DNA of 64,000 nucleotides from Phorcus lineatus (taxonomy: Eukaryota > Mollusca > Gastropoda > Trochida > Trochidae): the NCBI GenBank assembly GCA_921293015.1, contig OV121093.1, positions 27,972,622 to 28,036,621 of the forward strand, in the 5' to 3' direction. Position 1 is the first letter of the stretch; each line of letters begins with the position of its first letter. Below, piece by piece: positions 1-12,280 of this stretch. Under the pieces are notes generated by a model. The model saw only the letters and a program-made list of their open reading frames with translations. It did not search any database and was not told the origin of the DNA. Both the position numbers and the translations under genes were made by a program.

Positions 1-1650
1 TTGTCCCTTACATATTGCGCATGCTGTTGTTTTTTTCTTCGTTTACAAAATTACCCTTAGAAATAAAACAGCAAATTAAGATGTTGGCCATGCATTTTCA
101 TTTATTTCATGAATAAACCTTACGAAGACGCATGTATCTGTAGGAATTTAGGAAACATGGTAATTGCGTGGCCAAATGTTCATATAAACACAAGGCAACC
201 ATATAGGTGATAAATAGTCTTTATTATTTTAAGGCATAGAATAATTATTCAAATATTTCAAAAGTTGAAGAAATAAATCGTTTGTAGATGTTGAAATTCT
301 TTACATCACTTGATGTATTTTTATCTATCGAAAACTGGACAATAAGTCGTGACTGGCGCGTTCAAAACGAATCTAACACAGACTTTTACTTACATATAGC
401 CGACAAATACAATATTGTAAAGGGCGAACGTGATTTGAATGAAGAAAAATCATCGTAAAGCTTCCATTAGGGAAAAAGGATTATTTCATGTTTGTTGACA
501 TACAATTAATGTATGGGACTGGTAAGTTTCGACACCTCCCTTTTGCAGGTATTCATTGTCAATACAGATTATTTTCAATAAAGAAATTTCTACTCGATCT
601 ATTACAAAATTTAAAATAACCGAACCGTGTGACAACAAATATTGTATATCGTGACCGGTATATATTCAACAAAACCTTTGATAGGGGTTTTGCATATTTA
701 TTTCTAGGAATTGCAAATATTTGTGGAAAGGCAAAAAAATGTATTGAAGCTGATACATGTAATGAATTTCCAATACAAATGAAGATTATGTATGGTTGTT
801 GCAAAATGAGTAAATAATACGAATTTTTTTAATTTCTAAATGTATGTTCTATTTTAAATCAAATTATTCTTTAAAGCAATGTGTTGTTTAAGGTGATATC
901 GCAGTTTATCTTAAATTTGATCCCTAGTAAATGTTTGTAAATGCATTTGCTGTACTGAGTTGCAGCCGTGTGTCGATTGACAGAATTAGAAGCCGTTTTA
1001 TCTAATATTGTACAACTAGTGTTATTTTGGTATCTGCCGTATCTACTGACAGTAAGTCAAAACCTTACGAAGTTATTGTGACAGAGGAAGCGCTTGATCA
1101 CTACACTTCAATTGTAACACTAATGATTTTCAAAAGTAAGATGAGTATGTCAATATGACTTCGTAAGATATAGTTAGATGAAAACAATTTACATGCTAAT
1201 AAGTTGTACTCTCTTATACTCCCTTGACATGCGCACCAATGAAATCACTGCAAGTCCGGAACTCCGTAACAAAACAAAGAAGAAAAAGTAAACATAACTA
1301 TAATTCTGTATGAGATCCAATCAGATGAAATCCAAACAGCATATAACAAATGTTCGAATATGAAAAACAATTTTGCCGCGCTGTTTTTGGCGATCGCAAG
1401 CATGTTCACTTCGCACGTGCTTTTCATGCTCAACGTGCTGACGTCATTTGCACACGGGCTAAGTTCGCTCTCAGAATCGTAAAAACGGCTTACTGGTGAG
1501 TCGCCTGTGGTGTACCTACCTCAGGCCTGTTAGTTTTTTGCCCCTTTAAATTACGTTGATATTACAGCTTATGTATGTTGTTTTTAAAATTAAGTGTACA
1601 GGAAAACAGTTATAGATCATATCTGGAGTAAATTTGCTCAGCTGCCCGAC
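1..1650. other. Gene-free AT-rich stretch
   Basis: No frame with recognisable protein similarity; the short open frames are random. Around 310-400 there is a weak match to the dispersed family described at 37551-38007 (a string close to ATCGAAAACTGGACA). A perfect TGACGTCA palindrome lies at 1439-1446, without a gene next to it. Confidence 0.5.
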
Positions 1651-1653
1651 TAT

Positions 1654-1822
1654 CATGGGGGGTCACAGGGCTGATTCAACTCCCCGAGGATCGTAAAGAC
1701 GATTCAACTCCCCGAGGATCACAGGGCTGACTCAATTCCTTTTGAACATATAGGCTGGATGGATATATCAGCCCTTTACTCCCGGGGAGCTGAGTCGACC
1801 CTACACTCCCTGTGATTCGTAT
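1654..1822. repeat. Short direct and inverted repeat cluster
   Basis: The string GATTCAACTCCCCGAGGATC occurs near 1673-1692 and again at 1701-1720, next to two copies of TCACAGGGCTGA. At 1779-1820 the reverse complement of the same words returns (CTCCCGGGGAGCTGAGTC, then CTCCCTGTGATTCG), so the block can fold into a hairpin with a loop of about 40 bases. Origin unknown; it may be the end of a MITE. Confidence 0.6.
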
Positions 1823-2589
1823 GCGGCCGATTGATCCCCAGGCAGTAAACAACAACTTCTATATGACAAGAGGATAGTCCTTCCTGCTTTATCTATATTC
1901 TGTAGTGACATGTCAGTCACGTTATGTTTAAATGTTTTTGAACAGGAAACCGAGGTGATGTTTTGTGTGGGAAAGAACACTGAACCAAATTTTGTCAACA
2001 ACTTTATTCTACTCACTATGCTTAATTTGTTTAAATCATGTCACAACTGCATATTTTAATAACTTATCAGTTAACTTAATTTAATATCAGACAATTGCAA
2101 CAATTGGTTTGTATGTAGAAGTGTATATCTTAATGAAAAGTGACAGCATATTTTTTTATAAATCATACGATCATGTAATTAATATAATTTCACTAGAAAA
2201 GTATAACTAAAATATATAATAAAAGAGAGAAAATGCTTGAAAATTGTTGACATGTCGTCATAATCCACCTCAACAGATAAGAAGTCTTTGTATACAAGAC
2301 CGGTGCAATGACTGTGGCCGAACCAGAGAAGTAGAAGAACATTTCTATTAGTTTAACAGTGCACTGCTGGTTGAGTGAATGCTAAATACTTGTACAAACA
2401 TTTTGGAGAGGTGATTAGTTATTTCTAAAGTGGTATATAAGGCTGAGTAAACAACATTAAGTTTTAAAAATTTTTTATTTGAAACAAAAAATTTAAAAAA
2501 TTAATTGCAATATTCATACTTGAGATTTCATTTGGTAAAATGCGCACACGATGATCTGTAAATGATTGACAATTCACGCTTTTCTAATG

Positions 2590-3510
2590 AAAAAACTATG
2601 TCAACACGCATTGCACGTGCTGCACGTGCCTTTTGTTCAGATCATTAAAGGAGGTCAGTTTCATAGCCCTATATATATACAATACATCTCGCCGAGTCAT
2701 TGGTTTCATCAGAGTTTTATTGGTTACAAAAGTATCTAGTTTCAAATCTGTAAGTGAATTTGTGAAAGCAATATTGCTGTGTGAGGGAAAAGGAAAACAT
2801 GGAGACTTTAACCTTGCATAATAAACTTCCACTTTTTCCAATATTCATATCTAATAAATCCTCATATAAAAACAACCAGTTTTTCGTTGAGACTAATCGA
2901 CGGGTAAATTACCAGAGCAAAGTTACAACCAGTTTGATATACTATGTACAGTTGTCAATCATCGAGGTCAGGTACTCAGTTCAATTTAACATGGCTCTCT
3001 TCCAGCGGTATGTACGCTTTTAAAGGGGCACAGAGTATGTTGTTGGAGTCAAAAGTGTCAAACTTTTCGAATCCCGCCAGAGGCTCGACAACTTTGCAGT
3101 AGAGAACTGTTCTACAAGCAGCCAGGTTTGGGTGCAATGATACCATGCAGTTTGACCAATATTCCGAGTTGTGCTATCTATTCTATCTGCTGAAGGTTTG
3201 TATAAGTAAACCTTTTGAAAGAATTAAACTTCAAATAACTCTTCATCTACCCTTTGGGAAGGCAGGCTTTTTTTAATTGTCAATTGTCCCCGTTTTCCGA
3301 TCTTTTTTACTTACAGTTACTAGATCATTATAGAAGTCAATTAACAAAGGAAGTTATCATTTTGAAAATAACTTATACTGTTACTAGTTAAACTACACTG
3401 TATTACTTTGAAACCTTGGGCGACTCGGCCCCGGTTCACTAAACACGGCAAGGGAGATTTCTCTGCATGAACTTCGCGCTTACTACATGCTTCCCGGAAG
3501 CTGTCTATCG
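2590..3510. repeat. TRIM 3'-flank module, copy A (degenerate)
   Basis: Two anchor words seen downstream of the TRIM-like genes recur here: GCACGTGCTGCACGTGCC near 2612-2632, and a block at 3420-3505 containing CACTAAACACGGCAAGGG, CTCTGCATGAACT and CCCGGAAGCTGT. The same order of words appears at 6060-6570, 7310-7765 and 24655-26105. No TRIM coding sequence remains beside this copy, so it is probably the relic of an older duplicate or a repeat hitch-hiking with the family. Confidence 0.55.
3021..3150 (+). repeat. Repeat head plus SINE-like B-box fragment
   Basis: 3021-3053 is a clear copy of the terminal word of the family at 37551-38007 (starts TTAAAGGGGCACAGAGTATG). It is followed at 3067-3150 by TCGAATCCCGCC, then words shared with 42424-42520 (GTTCTACAAGCAGCCAGG against CTTCTACACGCAGTCAGG). 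The TCGAATCC core resembles a tRNA-type B box, but no A box or foldable tRNA was found, so this is only a tRNA-like repeat fragment. Confidence 0.45.
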
Positions 3511-3734
3511 ACTTTTACAATTGTTGTTGAGCGCATACCGCAATTTTTTAACGTGTCTCAAAACTCAAAGAAAGAACCCTTGACCAAACTAACCTACTCA
3601 CTCAAAAATGAATTTATTTTTGGAGTATGGAATGATGAAAATATAGAGCATATGAAATATAAATTACATAGAAAAACTTTCATGCAATCCTTGAATATCT
3701 CGTGCTATGCTTGGAACATCACAATCATTTTCTA

Positions 3735-5980
3735 TATGGAAGGGGATGTGTGCCAAAAATGAAATCATGTAAACTCGTAATTCGCAAGTTGTAACATGTT
3801 GTTCTCAACCATGCAATTCTCGAAAAGACAAGTCCAAGTATGCAAACCTAACATTTCAATCCTGTAAAACTCAACTTGTTGTTCTCAACTTTAAAAAGTT
3901 CAAATGTAATTCTAGAAATTTCAAAGTCGAAACCCAATTTTGGTATTTCAAATACGAGGGATATACACATTTAGCAATGCTACAAATTACGTTTTACAAT
4001 TGGTGAATGAAAAATGAAGAGTTGTAAAATCAGCCTTTGGAAACAGACTTTTGCATCTGGAGTTTTACATGAGTTGCATGATTATGATTGCAATGTTCCG
4101 AAATACATCTGTACACGATTTCGCGTTGACCATATTTGGAAGATTAACGAAGACTGCCGATGATTTCCGGAGATGATCGGTATTTGACAACAACGAGACC
4201 TCCCTGATCCAAGCTCAATGCAACGATGTGCAAGCTTTCCGGATAGTGTTGAGCTGAGTCCGCCACAATGCGCGGAGCTTGGGCGTGCGACCTTCACTTT
4301 TTATCAAAGTTCTTAGTCAATTATTGATCTAGATAAATGTTTTCTACTGTTTTCGTAAGGGTTACACGAGGTTTATCTCACGAAAGAATATTATGAACTT
4401 TAATTCTGGGTTAGACTTTACTGGACACTAAATCTCTGCACAACTTACTGCATCGAGATGATTCACCATAAAAAAAATCTCGTTTTAGATATTAAGGTAG
4501 GGTTTAAAAAACTCACCAAATTACGAGACTGGATTTAGAATAATGAAACAACGGCAAGTGCCATCTGACAACAGGCACTAATGACTTTGTGAGAGACGTG
4601 GACATTAACTGCCTGTATTTGGTCTCACCGACGGTGTAAGCGGGTGTTTTTCTTAAATAAATAATCTGTCATGACCTATTAAGTATAAAATTATAACCCC
4701 CCCCCCCCTGAGATAGCAAATCCCTAATTTCAGCCCCCCCCCTCGAAATTGGTGCTACGGGCCTGCGTTTAATTACAAATCTTACCAACTGTGTTCATCA
4801 ACTGTGTGCAAGTGCACAACAGAAGGGTTTATTACGCGAGCTTGAGGAGAACATGCATAAAATTAAACTTCACATCAGTTAATCAATGTAAACCATTATT
4901 CTCCTAGTGATAAATCATAATTAGGTGATGTCATAAAATAATTATCATTTAAAATTAATTGCCAAGACGACACAAAAGTATGGTGCTTAAAGATTGTCTA
5001 CAAAGTAATCATGCTTTTACAAATGCGTCGGAAACGCTCATATTCCATTGTTATACCAATTACTAAACAATAAACATGTACTTTGAAAAATGATACTTTT
5101 CAGTTTAGTAAAAATTCGTTATGCTACGAAATTGAGTAAGTATTGTGAACTATCGAAATCGGCCCCCGAAAAGTTAATATGCGTTGACTACGTCACAAAA
5201 TCTGAGGGGCTCGAAAAGAGGTGACGTCATTTCAAAGTTCGAAAATTTTCTTGCAATAAACACGGGTATATTTTAGAGAATGACGTATTCACGAATTTTT
5301 TTGGGGATAATGGTCAGATAAGAATTAATTGCAAATGATATTTGTTCTATTACAATTGTTGCTATTTGCCTTAGGGGTCCGAAAACACCGTACGCGAGTT
5401 ACTGAGAACTTTTACATAAGGTGAGATCGCATGCCCAAGTTCCGCGCATTGCGGTGGACTCAACTCAACGCTATACGGAAAGCTTGCTCAGCGTTGCATG
5501 GAGCTTAGATCAGGGAGGTCTCGTTGATGTCAAATACCGATCATCTCCGGAAATCATCGGCAGTCTTCGTTAAACTTCCAAATATGGTCAATGCGAAATC
5601 GTGTACAGATGTATTTCGGAACATTGCAGTCATAACCATGCAACTCATGTAAAACTCCAAATGCAAAAGTCTGTTTCCAAAGGCTGATTTTACAACTCTT
5701 CACTTTTCATTCACCAATTGTAAAACGTAATTTGTAGCATTGCTAAACGTGTATATCCCTCGTATTTGAAATACAAAAATGATTTTCGACTTTGAAATTT
5801 TTAGAATTACATTTGAACTTTTAAAGTTGAGAACAACAAGTTGAGTTTTACAGGATTGAAATGTTAGGTTTGCATACTTGGACTTGTCTTTTCGAGAATT
5901 GCATGGTTGAGAACAACATGTTACAACTTGCGAATTACGAGTTTACATGATTTCATTTTTGGCACACATCCCCTTCCATA
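3735..5980. mobile_element. Foldback DNA element with ~565-bp inverted arms
   Basis: The left arm (3735-4300) and right arm (about 5415-5980) are reverse complements of each other over their whole length with scattered mismatches; the ends read TGGAAGGGGATGTGTGCC and its complement. A TA dinucleotide sits at both outer edges, compatible with a TA target duplication as in Tc1/mariner-type elements. The 1.1 kb centre has no open frame with similarity, two poly-C runs (near 4697-4708 and 4733-4742) and a TGACGTCA at about 5222. It is a nonautonomous element; the superfamily is inferred only from the TA. Arm divergence argues against a simple assembly palindrome. Confidence 0.8.
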
Positions 5981-6059
5981 CATATTAGAACTTCAATCTA
6001 CCCAGACTTAGAAAGATAGAACAGACATAATCATAACACCGGAATCGTGTATTTATACA

Positions 6060-6570
6060 AACAAAAGTAATTTATTTGACGGTTTAACTAGGCATTTTCC
6101 GAATGTCTTAGTTAAGAAATATAAGACAAATCTTTTAAAGAGAAATCTACAATACTGTAAAGTCAACAACCATTTAAGCACAAGAATTACGAGGCATGCG
6201 TTGCACGTGCCTGCTGATTTCACACGAAAAACACATTCTGCACAGATTGTTTAGAGGTTTGTCCTATTGTGATTATCTCTTTTCTTTAATCTCTTTTTCA
6301 TTTAAAAGGTTATTTAAGGAACCTATTGTTAAAACAAAATCAATTAATAGATTTAAAAATGAAGTTTACAAATATAAGTTTATAATTGCTCCTAAAATGT
6401 ATTTACCCTTTTAAAGGCTTCTCTTCAGTAAAAAAACTACGGGAAAATCTTTCTAATACTATTCAAACTACATCTTATTACTTCGACACCTTGGCACTGA
6501 ATCACTAAATACGACAGGGGAGATGACTCTGCATGAACTGCACGCTTTTACAATTCCCCAATATAAGTAT
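6060..6570. repeat. TRIM 3'-flank module, copy B
   Basis: Shares with 7310-7765 and 24655-26105 the ordered words TTTATTTGACG, AAAGAGAAATCTACAA, GCATGCGTTGCACGTGCC (6193-6210) and, at 6480-6550, CACTGAATCACTAAATACGACAGGGGAGATG split over two short stretches followed by CTGCATGAACTGCACGC. The coding gene that normally lies 500 bases further on is missing. Confidence 0.6.
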
Positions 6571-7309
6571 TCATTACGATTAGGTGTGTAAATATGTAAC
6601 GTTTGCTTCTCCACGTAAGACAACTGGTGTCTATATCAGGAAGCTATCACAAACATTATATCGTACTGAAAGTGCTGCAATAAACTGCATGATTTCAAAA
6701 TGAAGCATTTACGGCAGGAAATATAGAGTTTGATACCTAAGCAGAAGTGTGGTGTTGTCTTTACCACTAAGTGACCGAAAATTACAGCACAAGTGTTGTA
6801 ACAACAATTTGACGTCTCGCAGATAAGAATTCATATCTTTATTTTCTTTCCTTTACATGCCCAATGACGTACCTTAAACTAATTCGAATGTCAAAATCGT
6901 TCCTTAAACGCTTTACATTGATTTCAATACAAGCAAACCATAACTTTTCTTATTCATTATTGGAAATCATTTGTTGGTGCAAAACATTAGAAAGATGAAT
7001 GAACTTTTGCACTGATTAACCTTCCTACTAAGTCAACAGACGCGACTTCAGGCAAAGTTTTATAGCTGGAATTCATTATTTTTTAAACGAGATGACTTGA
7101 AAAAATTGATGAAAGACAAATAATGTTTGCCTATTCTACCAACGTTTTTACTTTGATTATAAATTTAATGTCGACTTCTGTGTTAAGGTAGAAAGTTAAA
7201 TATATTTGCCGACTGTTTGATGTTTGTAGTTCGTATAAACTAAGATAGATGTAAACAAATGCGCCAAATGCAATAAGAAAGGCAAAATAAAATAACTTTT
7301 ACTTTATTT
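6571..7309. other. No feature seen
   Basis: AT-rich sequence without open frames of note or recognised repeats. Confidence 0.4.
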
Positions 7310-7765
7310 GAGTAATTATTTGACTTTATTTACTAACAAGTATCCGATCATCAATGTAAAGAAACATTGCAACTAACCTTTTAGGAGAAATCTACATAAC
7401 TGTAAAGTTAACAAACGTCTCAGGACAAGTGACATGAAGCATATAAGTTATAAGGTCATTGAAGGTGTCAATCATAAAAGGAACTTATCATTATGACAAC
7501 GTTTATTAACACAGTCATGAAAGAAGGTAAGATTCAATTTCCCACATAGTATTTCTAGGCTTTAAAAGGTTTTCTTCATACAAACTTTTTATTTCTCTTC
7601 TCATAAGATTTAACAGTAACTGGCGGAAAATATTATTCTAACTGTAAAAGAACAGCTTATTGCTTTGCTACCTCGGCACCGATTCACCAAACACAACAGC
7701 GAAGATGACTGCATGAACTGCACGCTTTTCCCGTGCTACCCGGAAGCTGTTTATAGTTGTTACAT
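7310..7765. repeat. TRIM 3'-flank module, copy C
   Basis: Lies 3' of the first TRIM-like gene (which is read on the minus strand). Words in common with the equivalent place beside the second gene: GACTTTATTT, AGGAGAAATCTACA, then TTTGCTACCTCGGCACCG and GCATGAACTGCACGCTTTTC, GCTGTTTATA, CATAACTGAAA. This shows that the duplicated block reached well past the coding sequence. Confidence 0.65.
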
Positions 7766-8197
7766 AACTGAAACTCCGTCACATCTAACTCGTCAAGTTA
7801 TGCGCGTAAACATGGCCGGAATAAAAAAAAACTGAGTCCACTATCTCACATATAAATGTTTTGATAAGCTGAAATAAATTATTAATTGTACACATGTTGA
7901 AAAATATTTTTTGACAATTAATAACCATTCACAAGGTTATAGCCATGCAGAATTTGAAACTATTGAAAATTGACAACAGACATAATAATAGCATAGCTTT
8001 TCTTAGATTTGCTGACTGAATTATTAATCTCAAAATAAAAAAGGTGGAATGTTTTCAGTTTGTAGTCATTTACAGTTGTAGTTATCGATATGTTTTCCAA
8101 ACTTCTTTTAGATGACATATATTTGATATAGTTGTGACACACAAATTGGTCTCCATGGTAACACGTTTGTAGCTAAATATCACATTACATGAAAGAG
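7766..8197. other. 3' flank of TRIM-like copy 1
   Basis: Between flank module C and the stop codon of the gene; expected to hold the 3' UTR of the minus-strand gene. No distinct signal was resolved. Confidence 0.35.
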
Positions 8198-10147
8198 CTA
8201 CATGCACAACTTACAAAATCTGTATTTGTGTAAACCCTTGAAGTACACACACAGTTTATCTCCATCAAAACACAAACCAGTTGGATGCTTTATATCATCT
8301 TCTCCAATCAAAATGTCTCTGATATACTCTCCACTGCTGCTGAGATGAATCACTTTGTGTGTGCTACAGTCGGCTACAAGAATGTCTCCTGTACTGGTGG
8401 ATGTGAGTCCACGTGGATCTCTCAGTGCTCTGTCCCCAGTTGGTGTGTATGTGAATACAATATCACCAGACCGTGTCAGACAGATGACAGACTTTAGACC
8501 ATTGTCTGACACCAGGATAGTGCCTTGTCTGGTTACATGGATGTAGAGAGGATCAATGAAGCTCTTTCCTATGGCAGGAAGTGTTGTGAAGGTCTTCAAG
8601 ATGGTTCCCTTCATATCAATCAGATCCACAGAGGGTGGATTAAAAGTACCTGCCACCAGTGTTGACTGATCCAGAGTAGACAGACCCCTGTACTTCTTAC
8701 TTGTCTGTATTGTAGACAGGAGTTCCAGGTCAGGAGTCACAGCAACTTTGATGATATGTTGAGACTCAGGAAGAGACACAGCTACCTTGCCTTCACTGAT
8801 GACTGTTAGACACCGGGGCTTACCAGACACTTTGAGTACACTTGAACATGACTGTCCTCCTTTAGTGTAAAATGATTTCAGACTTCGAGAGCTAAAATTG
8901 GCAAAAAGTGTTACTTTTGTTCCTGCTATTTTCATTACCAAACAATCTGTAACAAAGCAACTATCACTCACATCTAGTTTAGCGTCGATAACATCAGCTA
9001 ATACATGTGCTGCTGTCAGGTCTATGTTATCAATCTGCTGAATGTTCCAATCCGCCTTGATTATCATCACATCCATCCTTTCAATCTGTTCCTTCAGTTG
9101 AGCAAGGTCGTGTCTAAAGCTGATGTCAGCTACATCTGTTCTGTCCTTCCTATGTAACCCTTTGACGTCAGCCCCTGTTCCAGAAGACAGATACATCTCA
9201 AACAGCTGCGCCTCATCCTCCAACTCCAGGGCCTGCTGGATGGACTGAGACTGCTGCTGGTACAGCTGTAGATCCATTTGTTTTGTCTTCATCATCGACC
9301 TCAACTGCTCCTTGTCTTGTTCTGTTTGATCCTTCACCTTCTTAATCAGCTGATCTTCCTTTCCGTTTCATTGCGTCAATGGCTTTCTTTATAGCTTTCC
9401 TTATATCTGATTCGAGCTTGGACCTACCGGACGCTAAGGTTTTAATTTGAGAATCTAGCTCTTTCACCTGGACATTTATCAAATCAATCTTACCAGCCAC
9501 ATTTTGTTGGCTGTTCTGAAGTCTTGACTTGACCTCTGTCAGCTGTGCCTTGATGGTGACGACCTCTTTACATGTTCTATGATCAATACTGCAACGGACA
9601 GTACACAGAGGTTTATTACAGTCTTTGCAGAAAAGCTTAATTTTCCCCTCATGTTCACTGCAAATAAATTTCTTCCTTCGGAGAGTTCCTGAATGTACAA
9701 TTTCATGTTTCTTTAAGTTGGGCATTATGTTGTGCAATTTTAGACATCCATCACAAAACAAAGCTTCACATTCAGAGCACCAGTGTGCGGCTGGAGTTGT
9801 CTCCCCTTTTTCTTTGCACACTGAGCAATGGTCAGGTCCTGCAATACATTGAAGTAAGTACGATAGTAGTTGTAATGTCGAGATATCAATATAAAAAACA
9901 TTCATGAGACAGAAATTGGCGGCAATTATTGCTGATTAATTTCTCCTTAACAATTCGAGAGTATCCAAAAATACATAACGACTGTTACTTCAAATATATC
10001 ATAAAAACCCCGGCTAACTTTCTCATACAGTAAATAGCTTCACTCGTGAACTGAATTATTATATAAACGATAGCTAATTAACCAGAAAGCAGATATTGGC
10101 TATGGGTACCTTGTGGGATTGAGTCCATGAGTCCAGTTAGTAGCAAA
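8198..10147 (-). pseudogene. TRIM-like B-box/coiled-coil/NHL protein, copy 1, frameshifted and RING-less
   Basis: Members of this family are usually E3 ubiquitin ligases or adaptors, with RING, two B-boxes, coiled coil and a C-terminal propeller. Seen here, reading leftwards: a remnant of the RING-exon end at 10147-10110 (encoding LLLTGLMDSIPQ, then splice donor GTACCC), an intron, an acceptor TTGCAG just before the B-box exon (about 9838), two zinc-binding B-boxes (CSVCKEKGE... and FICSEHEGKIKLFCKDC), a coiled coil, then NHL-like repeats ending at 8198. One extra base near 9358 (GGAAAGGAAG where copy 2 has GAAGGAAG) breaks the frame: the first part stops at 9342 and the second reopens at 9337. 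Everything 5' of 10147 is replaced by a LINE fragment. Splice phase (phase 1) still matches copy 2. Taken as a pseudogene. Confidence 0.85.
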
Positions 10148-10845
10148 AATGTTTAATAAACTTTATGATTCAGGTACATTTCCCTCTCAGTGGGGAAAAA
10201 GCATTATATGTCCACTTCATAAAACAGGTGATAAAAGCAACCCAGGAAACTACCGAGGTATCTCACTTATCAAGTCGGTGTGTAAAGTGTTCACCTCGAT
10301 ACTCAACTCACGACTGCAGACTTGGTGTGACGACAATGATGCAATCCACGAAACTCAAGCTGGCTTTCGACCAGGTTATTCTACCGTTGATCAGATGTTT
10401 GTTTTACAGTCAATAATTCAAAAGCATATATCTAAAAGGAATGGAAGGTTTTATTGTTTATTTATCGATGTTTCGAAAACATTTGACTGTGTCCGTCATG
10501 ATGTCCTATTAAATCAATTGTATAGCAAATTATCAGCTTGTGTTAAAACTGGAACAGGACTCTCGGAATATTTCACGTGTAACATGGAAACTCGCCAAGG
10601 ATGTATACTAAGTCCAAAATTATTTATTATGTTTATTAATCAATTAACCAAAATGCTGGAAGGGAATGGTGGTCATGGCACTTTCATATCAACTGAAATT
10701 CCAAATGTATTTGCTCTCCTATTCGCCGACGACGTATCAACAATAGTGGATACCACTTCTCAATTACAAAAGAAGATCGAAGTTCTAGCACTACAAGAAA
10801 AGGTGGGGTTTCCTCATGCATTATACGGCATTAAACCCTAAGAGT
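10146..10845 (+). pseudogene. Non-LTR reverse transcriptase fragment
   Basis: An open frame at 10149-10841 covers the palm region of a LINE reverse transcriptase: GNYRGISLIKSVCKVFTSIL, AGFRPGYSTVDQ, the first catalytic block FIDVSKTFDCVRHDVL, the RQGCILSPKLF block and the second catalytic block LLFADDVSTI. Endonuclease and C-terminal parts are absent, and there is an internal deletion between SKLSACVKTG and LSEYFTCN, where about 30 residues of motif spacing are shortened. It sits in opposite orientation to the TRIM-like gene and begins exactly where that gene's RING exon ends. The family differs from the LINE at 15815-18126. Confidence 0.85.
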
Positions 10846-10927
10846 TTAATGCAATTTACTCGGCGAAGGAAATGCCATGAAACTTAATTAAACTAGAGGA
10901 AACTGCAGGAAATGTTTGTGTTTGTGT

Positions 10928-11363
10928 CAAGTTGAAAATTATTATTTGCATTGATTATGTGTTGAAGAAATGTTTAGTAGAGATAACATGAAATACTAAG
11001 TTATGTCCTGCTAGAGAATTTTGGTGTATCTTTGTTGTACAAATGAAAAAAAAGATACTTAAACATTCTGAATAAATATTCATATGTAAAAATGTTTATT
11101 AAATTACATAGATAGTGATAAGAAGCATTAATTGAATTTTATATTCAAGTTGAAAATTATTATTTGCATTGATTATGTGTTGAAGAAATGTTTAGTAGAG
11201 ATAACATGAAATACTAAGTTATGTCCTGTTAGAGAATTTTGGTGTATCTTTGTTGTACAAATGAAAAAAAAGATACTTAAACATTCTGAATAAATATTCA
11301 TATGTAAAAATGTTTATTAAATTACATAGATAGTGATAAGAAGCATTAATTGAATTTTATATT
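10928..11363. repeat. 218-bp tandem duplication
   Basis: 10928-11145 and 11146-11363 are the same 218 bases in direct order; the only difference noticed is GTCCTGCTAG against GTCCTGTTAG. No coding content. Near-identity points to a recent duplication, or to an assembly effect. Confidence 0.9.
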
Positions 11364-12280
11364 CTAACCAAATGCTCTACTAAGTGAAATGGACATTAAT
11401 AAAAATTAAAGGGTTTGTACTGGTGTATTAAAGGGATAAATGGTACCTTTCATTCATAGGCATAATCTATACGTTACAACATAGAAATATGATTTTAGTT
11501 TTTAGTTCAATTCATTGATGTGATCGTTATTGGAGACATTGCGTAGCGCGGTGACAAAGCTTAGTAAATGCTCATGGCTGTGACTGAAGACTACATTCAA
11601 AATATGTTCTACAAATGAAATGCAAATAAACCGTATATAAATAATTTATACTATCAAAGCAAGTATACTGATAGTTCAGCTGCAAAACAAACATATGAAA
11701 CGTACTTTTTTCAGAGAATATATCCATACAAACACAAATATCCAAATCCTGTTATAGGTAAGAACACATATTCAACTATTATGACTGATCATTGATAGCA
11801 CAAGTTGACGGCAGAAAGTTTAACCTACCACGACCAAAGTTTTTTCACATTATGACAAATCATGAACAAATTCTATGACTGTCTAATGCTTACTAAAGTT
11901 CATTGGTTATTATTTAGCCCCTGAGATCTCATTGGACAACTTGTTAATGTTGAGTTACTTTTTGTTTTTATAAAGCAGTCACGTGATGCGCCATCCTAAT
12001 GACAGAGATTTAGAGGGGGTCACCTCTCTGCACCTGCATGTGGTTATACAGCGTCCTTGACATCTATCTAACGAGTGGTCACCGTATGGCACGTAATTGG
12101 TCTGAGTGACTTGTCTGAATGGAAACAGACACTAACAAAACAAATACCGTCTCTGTGAAAACAATGCTTTATTTCTGTATAAAATATATGTAGTGAAAAT
12201 AAAATTAATATTTACAGTTCATAGATGTATAATTGTTTTCAACGACATCTGTTTGCAGTTTAATTTTGTACAGACTATGA
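11364..12280. other. No gene seen
   Basis: Non-coding. The only marked words are AGTCACGTGATG near 11978 (a CACGTG E-box) and a GC-richer patch at 11980-12110. No repeat match was recognised. Confidence 0.35.
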
